This document shows, in pieces, positions 34,601 to 42,412 of a stretch of DNA of 64,000 nt; position 1 is the stretch's first letter; every line of letters starts with the position of its first letter. Below the pieces are notes generated by a model. That model ran no database searches and was not told the DNA's origin. It saw nothing but the letters and a program-made list of their open reading frames with translations. Made by a program: the position numbers and the translations under genes. The stretch is taken from positions 1 to 64,000 of the forward strand of contig NZ_JBDIWA010000001.1 of NCBI RefSeq assembly GCF_039794105.1, given 5' to 3'. This stretch comes from Kuenenia sp039794105. Lineage in GTDB: Bacteria; Planctomycetota; Brocadiia; Brocadiales; Brocadiaceae.

Positions 34601-35116
34601 ATGTCGCTTTTAGAGACGGTAAAGAAGTTGCCGAAAGCGCCGCATCCGGCGATTCCTGCAAGGGAGTTGTGGCTAGCCTTGTTTGGTGCGATCATAGGCA
34701 TAGGGATTACTGCGTGGCTTGCGTTTTCTTCAGGATTTCCTATGCTATTAGGTCCTTTTGGTGCGTCTGCGGTGTTGATTTACGGGGCGTATAAAGCCCC
34801 CCTGGCGCAGCCCAGGAACGTGATTATGGGGCATTTTGTCGGCGCATGTGCCGGGTGTGTGATGTATGATTTGTTTGGCACTACCTGGTATTCGATTTCA
34901 CTTGGTGTTGCCATTGCGCTTGTGCTCATGATGGTAACATACTCTATCCATCCTCCGGCAGGCGCCACGGCGTATGTGGCAGTACAGTCCGGAGGTTTAG
35001 GTTCTGGGTATATGTACATCTTAAATCCCGTAATGGTGGGTGTTATTATTCTGATGATAGTTGCTGTTGTGTTTAATAAACTTGGAAAGCGTGAGTATCC
35101 TTCGCATTGGTGGTAA
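34601..35116 (+). CDS. HPP-family integral membrane protein
   Basis: This 171-aa protein has four to five hydrophobic segments (about 27-47, 52-68, 80-103, 110-130, 140-160). The family's His-Pro-Pro signature is in YSIHPPAGATAYVAV (about 120-134), and PFGASAVLIYGA is also typical. HPP proteins of cyanobacteria and chloroplasts have been reported as nitrite transporters. With an FNT channel in the same cluster, nitrite uptake is a reasonable inference. The ATG at 34601 follows GGGAGAGG; an upstream in-frame start at 34562 is rejected. The next gene starts 84 bases later. Confidence 0.9.
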   Translation: MSLLETVKKLPKAPHPAIPARELWLALFGAIIGIGITAWLAFSSGFPMLLGPFGASAVLIYGAYKAPLAQPRNVIMGHFVGACAGCVMYDLFGTTWYSISLGVAIALVLMMVTYSIHPPAGATAYVAVQSGGLGSGYMYILNPVMVGVIILMIVAVVFNKLGKREYPSHWW

Positions 35117-35199
35117 AAGCAAGGCGGGAAGTGAAAAACGGTTACAGGTTGTAATAGTTATTTTTGGATGTGCAATTTTGTTAAATTACGGAGAAAAAA

Positions 35200-36246
35200 A
35201 TGTTTAATTCGATCAGGAATCGACTCATTTTTTTGCTGATTGCATTTACCTTGCTGCCCTTGGTAGTATTGAGGATCGTCGCGTATCCAAAGATGCAGTC
35301 AGATATTGAGAAGGAGCTGGTAAGAAACCTGCAGGGGGTTGAGTCTAAGCAAGAGGATTTGATACGAACATGGATGAACGAAAGGCAGAAAGACGCTCGT
35401 GTGATTGGCGCCAGCCCTCTCATTCTTAAGAGTCTGAAAATTACAAAGAAAGACGCGGATTATGCAAGTATTTTATCGTATCTGGAAAGGTTAAGAGATG
35501 AATACGGATACAAAGAAATATTTCTATGTAACAGCAGGGGTCAGATTACCATTTCAACAATGGAAAATATGGTAGGAAGCGATGTTTCCCAAAAAAGCTA
35601 TTTTGTAGAAGCTACGAGGGGAAAAACGCCCGTATCTGATGTGCACCATTCCGATGTTCCCCTTATAAACGAATATGGTGAAAAAGAAGTGGGTGTGCCT
35701 ACCATGTTTGTTTCGGCGCCGGTAAAAGACGACTCAGGGGTAATAAACGGCGTAATAGTTTTACGACTTGATGTTAACACGTTGAGCGAGATGGTCGTAA
35801 AAGTCGAATTGGGCACAACGGGCGAGGCATATCTTGTGAACAGAGAAGGATACATGATCACTGAGTCACGGTTTGCCGAAACGCTCAGGGAAATGGGTGT
35901 GGTGAAAAAGCGGTGTTCGCTGGAACTGAGGGTGGTTGAGCCAGGCACGGATGTGCTGACGCATGGCGTAGCGCAGTGTATTGCGGGCACTGATGGATTT
36001 GATGCAAGGGGATACAAAGATTATAGCGGTGTAACGGTATTAGGTGTGTGGCGATGGATGCCCGAGTTCAACTGGGGGCTTGTTACAGAAATCGATAAGG
36101 ATGAAGGGTACGGCGTTGTCTATAATCTTCAGTATGTTGTAAATGCGATTTTGTTGTTTCTTGCGTTTCCCATCGTAATTGCGGCAGTTTTTATTGCCCG
36201 GCAGCTTACTACTGCAACTGCGCTGGATGAGGAAAAAAAAAAGTGA
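35200..36246 (+). CDS. Membrane-anchored dCache sensor, output domain in next frame
   Basis: This 348-aa protein has TM1 about 8-28, periplasmic dCache region to about 310 (YGYKEIFLCNSRGQITIST, then LGTTGEAYLVNREGYMITES), TM2 about 312-333, and a short charged tail ending EEKKK at an A10 tract. It lacks HAMP and output domains. It is closely related to the periplasmic half of the kinase at 29457, so the two are paralogues. The PAS protein begins in the -1 frame within the last 4 bases, so a full-length sensor may be made by frameshifting, or the split may come from mutation or sequencing error. Confidence 0.88.
   Translation: MFNSIRNRLIFLLIAFTLLPLVVLRIVAYPKMQSDIEKELVRNLQGVESKQEDLIRTWMNERQKDARVIGASPLILKSLKITKKDADYASILSYLERLRDEYGYKEIFLCNSRGQITISTMENMVGSDVSQKSYFVEATRGKTPVSDVHHSDVPLINEYGEKEVGVPTMFVSAPVKDDSGVINGVIVLRLDVNTLSEMVVKVELGTTGEAYLVNREGYMITESRFAETLREMGVVKKRCSLELRVVEPGTDVLTHGVAQCIAGTDGFDARGYKDYSGVTVLGVWRWMPEFNWGLVTEIDKDEGYGVVYNLQYVVNAILLFLAFPIVIAAVFIARQLTTATALDEEKKK
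36231..36246 (+). promoter_or_regulatory. Candidate -1 frameshift site (A AAA AAG) before a stop codon
   Basis: Zero-frame codons read GAA AAA AAA AAG TGA across an uninterrupted run of ten A residues. The heptamer A AAA AAG is the classic slippery site of dnaX. A -1 shift continues directly into the PAS-PAS frame (GTG ATT GAG), joining sensor and PAS domains. Transcript slippage adding one A would have the same effect. Confidence 0.55.
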
Positions 36247-36989
36247 TTGAGTCCGAGCGCCGCTACAGAGATCTGTTTGATTCTTTGAAAGAGGGTATTT
36301 ATCAGGCAGAACCTCAAGTGGAAGGGACATTCACGTTTATCAATAAGGCCGGCGCTGAGATTCTGGGGTTTGACAGTCCCCAAGAGGTGATAGGAACAAA
36401 GGTGAGAGATATCTATGTGGACCCCGGGGACAGAAGACGGCTTTGTGAAAAACTGGAAAAAGAGGGTGTATTGCGTGATTTTACCTCGCTCTGTAAAAGG
36501 AAGAGTGGTGAGACTTTTTACGCGGAACGTACCAGCACCTTGGTTAGAGATGAAAGCGGCAAGCCTATCGCTATTCATGGCGTACTCAGGGATATCTCTG
36601 AGCGAAAGAAGGCGGAGCTGGATATTATTGAATCTGAAAAGAGATACAGGCTGTTATTCAATTCTCTGAAAGAGGGGATTTTCCAGTGTGAACCTGGCAA
36701 GGATGGCGTATTTACCTGGATTAATCAGGCGGGGGCGGCTATTCTTGGATACAGCTCGCCGGAAGAAGTAATTGGATCGCGATTGGCGGATATTTATGTA
36801 AATCCCGATGACAGGAAGGAATTGTTGGAGAAATTGGAAGAGGTGGAAGTATGGAGAGATTTTACCGCTTATTGCAAGAGAAAAAATGGAGAGAAATTTA
36901 TTTCTGAAACAACTTGTAATCTTGTCCGTGATGAAAATGGTAAGCCGTTAAGAATTGAAGGTGTATTTAGGGACATAACGGAAAGATAA
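36243..36989 (+). CDS. Tandem PAS-domain protein without output domain
   Basis: This 248-aa frame begins at GTG inside the stop region of the dCache gene. It contains two PAS/PAC repeats that are similar to each other: YRDLFDSLKEGIYQAEP ... GVLRDISERKKAE (6-124) and YRLLFNSLKEGIFQCEP ... GVFRDITER (134-248). There is no kinase, cyclase or HTH domain. Either it is the cytoplasmic half of the upstream sensor, reached by frameshift, or it is translated separately by coupling. Signalling would need a partner such as the kinase at 29457. The duplicated PAS units point to a recent internal duplication. Confidence 0.85.
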   Translation: MIESERRYRDLFDSLKEGIYQAEPQVEGTFTFINKAGAEILGFDSPQEVIGTKVRDIYVDPGDRRRLCEKLEKEGVLRDFTSLCKRKSGETFYAERTSTLVRDESGKPIAIHGVLRDISERKKAELDIIESEKRYRLLFNSLKEGIFQCEPGKDGVFTWINQAGAAILGYSSPEEVIGSRLADIYVNPDDRKELLEKLEEVEVWRDFTAYCKRKNGEKFISETTCNLVRDENGKPLRIEGVFRDITER

Positions 36990-37039
36990 GCTTTTATATG
37001 ATAGTAGGAATTTAAATACACTAACGAGGAGTGTAAATT

Positions 37040-37465
37040 ATGGGAAATGAACAGGTAAAGGGTTTCTCGACAAATGCAAAGGCTTTTATAATAATATTGT
37101 TATTCATAAACATTGCATTTGCGGTGAAGATGATAAATAAATATTATTCCATGAAAGACCTTGGTTACCGGAGGGAAAAAACATTTAAGGAAGAAACGAC
37201 CAAAAGGGTTATGAAGGCATTTGCTTCGGTTGAAGAAGCGAATGCGTTGGTAAATGAAATAAAACAGCAAAAGGAATCGGCGGAAAATGCTGCGAAACTG
37301 CTTGCCCAGCGGGAGTTGGAGCTGCAACGTAAAAATCAGGAAATGATCGATGCTATTGCATTCCTTGAGGCTGAAAAGGCAAAATTACAGGGAGAAATAT
37401 GGGCGCTGGAGGACCAGTTGTCGCTTGCAAGGCAGACTATCAGCGATATGAGGAGTGGGAAATAG
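37040..37465 (+). CDS. Membrane-anchored coiled-coil protein
   Basis: I do not recognise this 141-aa family. It has one membrane segment (about 13-31, AKAFIIILLFINIAFAVKM) followed by a long charged helix (50-138, rich in Glu, Lys, Ala and Gln, with heptad leucines), likely a coiled coil in the periplasm or cytoplasm. The ribosome site CGAGGAG lies about 11 bases before the ATG. It sits 50 bases after the PAS gene and about 350 bases before the FNT gene. It may organise the sensor or channel, inferred only from position. Confidence 0.75.
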   Translation: MGNEQVKGFSTNAKAFIIILLFINIAFAVKMINKYYSMKDLGYRREKTFKEETTKRVMKAFASVEEANALVNEIKQQKESAENAAKLLAQRELELQRKNQEMIDAIAFLEAEKAKLQGEIWALEDQLSLARQTISDMRSGK

Positions 37466-37818
37466 CAGAGTACGAAGGCAGAAAAAGAGTCATTTGTTCT
37501 GATAGTTAGGTGTGTGTAAAACGAAAACAGAAAAAAAGGATGGACTTAGGATACTTCAGTTTATGCATTCATTGCCTTTATGTCTGTTTTTGCTGTGCTG
37601 TATTGCGGCAAAAAACGTACAAGTATTTTGTAGAGGGAATTATTATGTATGAGATGAAAGGGAAAGGAGGTGTTTTCAGGCAGTAAGCAAAGGCAAATAA
37701 GGAGTAAATGTATCGGGTTGCTCAGTTTGAATGGTAGCAATTTTAGCGGTATTAGCGAGGCTTAAGGAGAGGTTTTTAAGATGGTGTTTTCAACATTATT
37801 TTAAAGGAGAAGAAATTA
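37466..37818. other. Intergenic region before the FNT gene
   Basis: 353 bases. A 13-codon frame (37645-37686) starting ATGTATGAG and containing an AAAGGAGG sequence is present, but there is no sign that it is a functional leader. No sigma-54 site with correct spacing was found. The FNT gene's own ribosome site (AAAGGAGAAG) is at the end of the region. Confidence 0.45.
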
Positions 37819-38715
37819 ATGTTATATACTGGTGCTGTTGATGCAATTGCGGCGATTTCGCTTAAAAAAGCGACTTGCATGAAACATAGCCTTACAGGCT
37901 TTTTGACGCTTTCCGTGATGGCAGGTTTTTATATTGGGTTTGGCGTTATACTTGCATTTATCGTTGCAGCTCCTATCGGAGCTATAAATCCGGGGCTGGG
38001 CAAGATTGCCGCGGGAATGGTGTTTGGTATCGCATTGTCGCTCGTAATTATAGCCGGTTGTGAATTATTTACGGGATATAATTTGCTGATATTTAAAGGT
38101 GCTTTGAGAGGTACAGTAACGTTTGGCGATAGTATGTTGGGGTGGTTTTGGACATATATAGGTAATTTGGCAGGTTCAATGTTATTTGCGTTGATGCTTA
38201 TTCCCACAGGTATTTTTGCCAAAGATCCATGGCTGTCATTTGCGTTGAAAATAGCAACATATAAAATGAATGCGCCATGGTGGGAATTGTTTTTCAGGGG
38301 TATTTTTTGTAATTGGCTTGTGTGTCTTGCTATCTGGAGTAGTTTCAGGTGCACCAGTGATTCCGGCAAGCTTATTATGATTTGGTGGTGCTTGTTCTGC
38401 TTTATTACCACAGGTATGGAGCATTGTGTCGCAAATATGACTATTATGACGCTGGCATGTTTATTGCCTCATGATCCTGCTGTTATCAACTTCGGCAAGA
38501 TGTTCGGATGGAATCTTGTCTCAGTTACCTTGGGTAATATTGTGGGAGGTGCATTCTTTGTAACATTCCTGTACTGGTTTGCAAACTATATGGACGAGCA
38601 GGGCGCAAAGAAAATGAGCGCTGCAGTACAAGGTGGTTCAGGCGCCGGTGAGTTGCCTGTTGCAGGTCAGACATTTGAAGAGATTAAGGATGTAAAAGTA
38701 AGAATGAAGGCGTAA
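37819..38715 (+). CDS. Formate/nitrite transporter family channel (FocA/NirC-like)
   Basis: This 298-aa protein has six membrane helices over about 20-260. FNT hallmarks are AAPIGAINPGLGKIAAGMVF (N-terminal), NWLVCLAIWSSF (helix 4) and TTGMEHCVANMTIM (helix 5, with the pore His). These pentameric channels pass formate, nitrite or hydrosulfide. In an anammox-like host, nitrite or formate are the natural candidates. It has its own ribosome site AAAGGAG 9 bases upstream and a strong terminator at 38779. The C-terminal 40 residues are a soluble tail. The gene closes the sensor/HPP cluster. Confidence 0.93.
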   Translation: MLYTGAVDAIAAISLKKATCMKHSLTGFLTLSVMAGFYIGFGVILAFIVAAPIGAINPGLGKIAAGMVFGIALSLVIIAGCELFTGYNLLIFKGALRGTVTFGDSMLGWFWTYIGNLAGSMLFALMLIPTGIFAKDPWLSFALKIATYKMNAPWWELFFRGIFCNWLVCLAIWSSFRCTSDSGKLIMIWWCLFCFITTGMEHCVANMTIMTLACLLPHDPAVINFGKMFGWNLVSVTLGNIVGGAFFVTFLYWFANYMDEQGAKKMSAAVQGGSGAGELPVAGQTFEEIKDVKVRMKA

Positions 38716-38778
38716 TGTAACTACAACAAGTGGTTTTTTACGTATATTGATGCTATAAAGTTGCAATTGAGGTATTTA

Positions 38779-38817
38779 AGGGCCAGCAAGTAAATTATGT
38801 TGCTGGCCCTTTTTTTT
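38779..38817 (+). terminator. Rho-independent terminator after FNT gene
   Basis: An 11-bp perfect stem AGGGCCAGCAA with a 10-nt loop is followed by seven T residues, 63 bases after the stop codon. Confidence 0.93.
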
Positions 38818-38830
38818 ATCTAAAAAGTTC

Positions 38831-38847
38831 GTAACTATTCAGCGTAA
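38831..38847 (+). repeat. Lone MITE end
   Basis: GTAACTATTCAGCGTAA matches the inverted ends of the element at 5551-5780. No opposite end was found nearby. It directly precedes composite repeat copy B. Confidence 0.75.
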
Positions 38848-38860
38848 ACATTACACGACT

Positions 38861-39182
38861 CCCGGCGGGTTCAGGTTTGCAACCCAATGTCATTAAGTTA
38901 AGCAGCCTGCCATAAAAGTTCCCCTTAAAAAAGGGGGATAAAGGGGGTTGTTTTTTGATCAAATATCCTTAGCTTAATGACATTGGTTTGCAACCTGAAC
39001 CGATGAGTTTATGCGGATAATGGGGCCATGTACTGCGGTAAAACTCCAATGCTCAAATAACAAAAGACTAAAGTGTTACCAAAATCCTTGTTTGGAATTT
39101 GGAATTTATTTGTCATTTCTTCTGCCAATAGAAGGTTTGATTGAAAGTATAAAACGTTTGGTTCAGGTTACAAACCTGAACC
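38861..39182. repeat. Composite dispersed repeat, copy B
   Basis: Same plan as copy A: GC-rich start, arm CCAATGTCATTAAGTTAAG (38884-38902), 65-bp core (38903-38967), inverted arm with one change (38968-38986), then a shared right part ending GGTTCAGGTT-ACA-AACCTGAACC. The core is the exact reverse complement of the copy A core, while the right part differs at scattered sites and by a few small insertions. Confidence 0.88.
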
Positions 39183-39503
39183 TGCCTGGAATGAGGGAAT
39201 TTAAGGGGTGTGTTTAATAATTATGTATATACCTTTCTTTTTGTAAACATCGAAAACCTTAATTTTATTGAGTATTTTCAAAAAGCTAAAGTGATACTAT
39301 TAAATGGAAGCAGGAGCTTCCATGGCACGTGCGTTCCCAAGTCGGAACTTGGGAACGAGAATGGAGTTATGCCTTCGACGATTTTTCGATGTAAAGCGAA
39401 GTGCCACTTCGCCTATGACGAAGCAGTCGCTTCATCCTACAACTTTTAAATTCCTAAAACGCCAAATTAGGTTGATGCGTATGGGGTGTACATCGTTATA
39501 CTT
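39183..39503. repeat. Palindrome-rich tail of the intergenic region
   Basis: Contains perfect inverted repeat GTTCCCAAGT-CGG-AACTTGGGAAC (about 39331-39353) and, near 39394-39410, a GCGAAGTG-CACTTCGC hairpin related to the one at 23837. The same families lie around copy A, so the two loci share a whole repeat cluster. No gene is supported. Confidence 0.65.
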
Positions 39504-40697
39504 TTAGTTATTGGCGTTTTTTTCTCCTATAGCATAGAGCTTTCCATCATTTGAACCGATATATACTGTGCCGTCTTTGTCAATGCAGGGCGATGATTCG
39601 ACCGCATCTCCGGTAGTGATAGACCATTTCAACTTGCCGTTTTGGTCCAATGCGTAAACTTTTTTATCTCCCGATGCGAAATAGATAACATTGTCTGATG
39701 TAACCGCTGGTGAAGAACGAATTGAGCCTCCTGCCGCATATGTCCATTTCAACTTTCCATCTGGGGTAAATGCATAGAGATTATTATCCCCGGAACCAAC
39801 ATAAAGGTTGCCTTCTGTATCGATTGCTGCGGATGAATCAATATCATATAAGGTATTGTATGTCCATTTTGTTTGACCATCGGGTTGGAAAACATAAAAC
39901 TTTGCGTCTTCTGATCCTACGCAGATATCGCCATTTTGTCTGATTAAGGGGGATGCATCCAGAATATACCGTGTTCCGAAACTCCACGATGCTTTTCCTT
40001 CCGGCGTCATGGCAAACAAAAAGTAATCCTCAGAGCCGAAGTATACCGTACCATCCGGTGCTATCGCAGGAGATGAAACTATGTGGTCTGCGGTTCGCTG
40101 CGTCCATTTTAATTTTCCGTCTGAAGTAATTGCATGTAATTTTTTATCCCAGCATCCAAAATAAATTGTTCCATCCGGCGCTATTGCCGGAGACGAAATA
40201 ATCCCTCCTTCAGCTGCATATTTCCACAATAAACTCCCGTCGGCATTTAAAGCATAAAGATTGCCATCCCATGATCCAAACAGAATTGTTCCGTCTTTTC
40301 TTATTGCGGGGGAAGATTCAACCTCTCCCTGTGTTTGAAATGTCCACTTCAGTTTGCCATCACTGGCAACAGCGTAAAGTTTTTTATCCTTTGAGCCAAA
40401 GTAAATAACGCCGTCATTCCCAATGCATGGTGAAGAGGTCACAGCTCCTTCAGTTTGAAATGTCCATTTTATCACTGGATTTTGAATGCTTTTATAAGGA
40501 CTTAGTCCGGTATGTTGTAAATTATGCCGAAACATAGGCCATGGACTCTCCGCAAGTTCCGAACATAATGAGGCGGGAGTGTGTACCTGGAAGATTATGA
40601 TGAAAAGGAATGCGATGTAAAGAACATAGGAAATGCCTTTTCCTGAGAAGCTGCGTTCAGGTTTTGAAAAAAAAAGAAAAGAACGGTCATGTAACAT
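39504..40697 (-). CDS. PQQ-like beta-propeller repeat protein, exported
   Basis: This 397-aa protein has a hydrophobic segment at about 24-43 (signal peptide or anchor), then the typical entry motif WPMFRHNLQHTGLS (about 53) and eight or so repeats of about 40 residues of the form SSPAI..DGTIYFGSWD.KLYAL...G.LKW. This is the outer-membrane BamB/PQQ-type propeller fold. No quinone-binding residues or attached catalytic domain are visible, so it is more likely a binding or scaffolding protein than a dehydrogenase. The start shares one base with the hisB stop (TAATG), and its AAAGGAG ribosome site is inside hisB, giving coupling. Confidence 0.88.
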   Translation of the reverse strand: MLHDRSFLFFSKPERSFSGKGISYVLYIAFLFIIIFQVHTPASLCSELAESPWPMFRHNLQHTGLSPYKSIQNPVIKWTFQTEGAVTSSPCIGNDGVIYFGSKDKKLYAVASDGKLKWTFQTQGEVESSPAIRKDGTILFGSWDGNLYALNADGSLLWKYAAEGGIISSPAIAPDGTIYFGCWDKKLHAITSDGKLKWTQRTADHIVSSPAIAPDGTVYFGSEDYFLFAMTPEGKASWSFGTRYILDASPLIRQNGDICVGSEDAKFYVFQPDGQTKWTYNTLYDIDSSAAIDTEGNLYVGSGDNNLYAFTPDGKLKWTYAAGGSIRSSPAVTSDNVIYFASGDKKVYALDQNGKLKWSITTGDAVESSPCIDKDGTVYIGSNDGKLYAIGEKNANN

Positions 40698-41287
40698 TAA
40701 AGTACTCCTTTCGTTGAGGGTATGCCGGTTATGCGTTCATCAAGGCGGACGGCTTCGCACAATACCTTTGCCATGCCTTTGAATACCGCCTCGGCCATAT
40801 GGTGGGAATTTGTACCGTAAGGAATATTTATGTGTAAATTAACACCTGCATTCGTTGTGAATGCTTCAAGAAATTCCCGAATAAGTTCTACATCAAAATT
40901 GCCAATCTTTTCATTATGAAAGTTTGCATTAAATACCAGCGCAGACCTTCCGCTTATGTCTATGGCTACATTTGCCAGCGTTTCTTGCATGGGGATACTG
41001 GCGTTTGAAAAACGGCGGATTCCTTTTTTGTCGCTCAATGCCTCCTTTATTCCCAGACCAAGACATATTCCAATATCTTCAACCGTGTGGTGGCCATCTA
41101 CCTGAATATCGCCATGTGCGGTAATATCCAAATTAAATAGGGCATGTTTGGTTAATAATTCGAGCATGTGGTCCAGGAAACCAATCCCTGTACTAACGTT
41201 GCAGATTCCTTCTCCGTCAATATTCAAAACAAGCTCAATTTGCGTTTCTTTGGTCTTTCTTTCGATTTTTGCAATTCTTTTTTTCAT
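40697..41287 (-). CDS. hisB: Imidazoleglycerol-phosphate dehydratase
   Basis: This 196-aa monofunctional enzyme carries out the sixth step of histidine synthesis. Metal-binding His motifs are visible: GFLDHMLELLTKH (about 37-49), DGHHTVEDIGICLG (about 65-78) and the later SHHMAEAVFKGMAK (about 160-173). Length matches the bacterial family. No histidinol-phosphatase domain is fused. It is isolated from other his genes, lying between otsB (70 bases upstream) and the propeller gene. Confidence 0.97.
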   Translation of the reverse strand: MKKRIAKIERKTKETQIELVLNIDGEGICNVSTGIGFLDHMLELLTKHALFNLDITAHGDIQVDGHHTVEDIGICLGLGIKEALSDKKGIRRFSNASIPMQETLANVAIDISGRSALVFNANFHNEKIGNFDVELIREFLEAFTTNAGVNLHINIPYGTNSHHMAEAVFKGMAKVLCEAVRLDERITGIPSTKGVL

Positions 41288-41357
41288 AGAAGATGTGTTT
41301 ATCTGTTAAGGATGTTGGAATAAGATAATGAATACAGCATTCGACTGTTTTTATATA

Positions 41358-42188
41358 TCAGCTTTTCGCCAATTCTTCAAGCAATTCTATGACCGCCGGT
41401 TGTTGATTTTCTGACAAATGGTATCTTGCAAATGAAGGTGATGTCCCAACTTTTATTGAATATGCTGTTTCCGGAAGTACAAAAAACAGGTCTTCATCGG
41501 TGATGTCGTCTCCGACGGCCAATATAAAATCTGGTTGTTTCTTTTCAATCCAGTAGATTCCCGCAATGCCTTTATTTGCCCCTGCTGCTCTCACCTCGAT
41601 TACGGTATTGCCCTGCAAAATTTCTATGTCCATAGCTTTCGCATCTGCTGCAATCGTATGTAATAAATCTGTTTTCGTTGTTAAGCATAATTTCTCATTT
41701 GCGGTGCGGTAATGCCATACGATGGAAAAATCCTTCTCCTCAATAAATGATCCAGGCAGACGATCTGTGTATTGTTGAAGGATGAGACGTATCTTTGGTT
41801 TCCAGTCACTTGCAAAAGAACCGCTAAGCTTCCAGCCGCAGTGTTTTTCTTTTATCCATGCGCCGTGTTCGGCGGCAAGTGCGATATCGGGCAAACCAAG
41901 CCACTCTTGCAGTGTGGCCTTGCCGCGACCGCTGATAATAATGACGTCGTTGTTCAGATTGTCCGAAAGGCATTTTAGTAACAAAAGCAGTTTTTCGCCG
42001 GGTTTTGCCATGAGCGGATGTTTTGCGTATGGCGTCAAAGTGCCGTCGTAATCAAGAAAAATGAGTCGCTTTTTTGCCTGTTTAAAGTCATTGGTCAACT
42101 GTTGTTTTGCCTCTTCTGACAAAAAACGGGTATGAAAACCTTTCTGTTCTTTTTCAATAGCAGCACTATTTTTTATAGGCATTTGCAT
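41358..42188 (-). CDS. otsB: Trehalose-phosphatase (HAD superfamily)
   Basis: This 276-aa protein has the HAD nucleophile motif FLDYDGTLTPYA (about 45-56), VIIISGRG near 98, a Lys in the VIEVRAAGANKGIAG segment (about 208-222) and the metal motif VGDDITDEDLF (about 236-246), in the order of OtsB-type trehalose-6-phosphate phosphatases. It would release trehalose from trehalose-6-phosphate. A partner synthase (OtsA) is not in the window. It is the last glucan gene of the island, separated from treY by 224 bases with a palindromic repeat. Confidence 0.92.
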   Translation of the reverse strand: MQMPIKNSAAIEKEQKGFHTRFLSEEAKQQLTNDFKQAKKRLIFLDYDGTLTPYAKHPLMAKPGEKLLLLLKCLSDNLNNDVIIISGRGKATLQEWLGLPDIALAAEHGAWIKEKHCGWKLSGSFASDWKPKIRLILQQYTDRLPGSFIEEKDFSIVWHYRTANEKLCLTTKTDLLHTIAADAKAMDIEILQGNTVIEVRAAGANKGIAGIYWIEKKQPDFILAVGDDITDEDLFFVLPETAYSIKVGTSPSFARYHLSENQQPAVIELLEELAKS

Positions 42189-42267
42189 GGCTTTGTTTTT
42201 GGTAAGACCTGAGGAATTTTAGATTTTAGATTTTGAATTCAGAATTAAAAACGCTCTTTCCCAAGTA

Positions 42268-42333
42268 GGGGCGGAGCATTTGCCCGTTTGGGTATGAACG
42301 CATTTATGACAATTTATAGCAAATGCTTCGCCC
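42268..42333. repeat. Inverted repeat between otsB and treY
   Basis: Arms GGGGCGGAGCATTTGC (42268-42283) and GCAAATGCTTCGCCC (42319-42333) pair at 14 of 15 positions around about 35 bases. There is no T-run, so it is not a standard terminator. It looks like a REP-type element. Confidence 0.7.
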
Positions 42334-42412
42334 ATACACTATGCGGCAAACAGCGTTATTATTGGAATTTTTCAAAAAACAAAATTGTGGCCAATTATTG
42401 TTGAATGATACC

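Noticed and set aside
37645..37686. 13-codon leader peptide before the FNT gene
   Set aside because: Short frames arise by chance. No regulatory codon run or attenuator hairpin accompanies it, and the internal AAAGGAGG leads to no start codon.
37728..37760. Possible sigma-54 promoter upstream of the FNT gene
   Set aside because: A GG and a GC are present, but with 11 bases between them instead of 10, and the rest of the consensus is missing.
39210..39449. 79-codon frame on the plus strand
   Set aside because: It runs through palindromic repeats, has no ribosome site and no protein-like composition.
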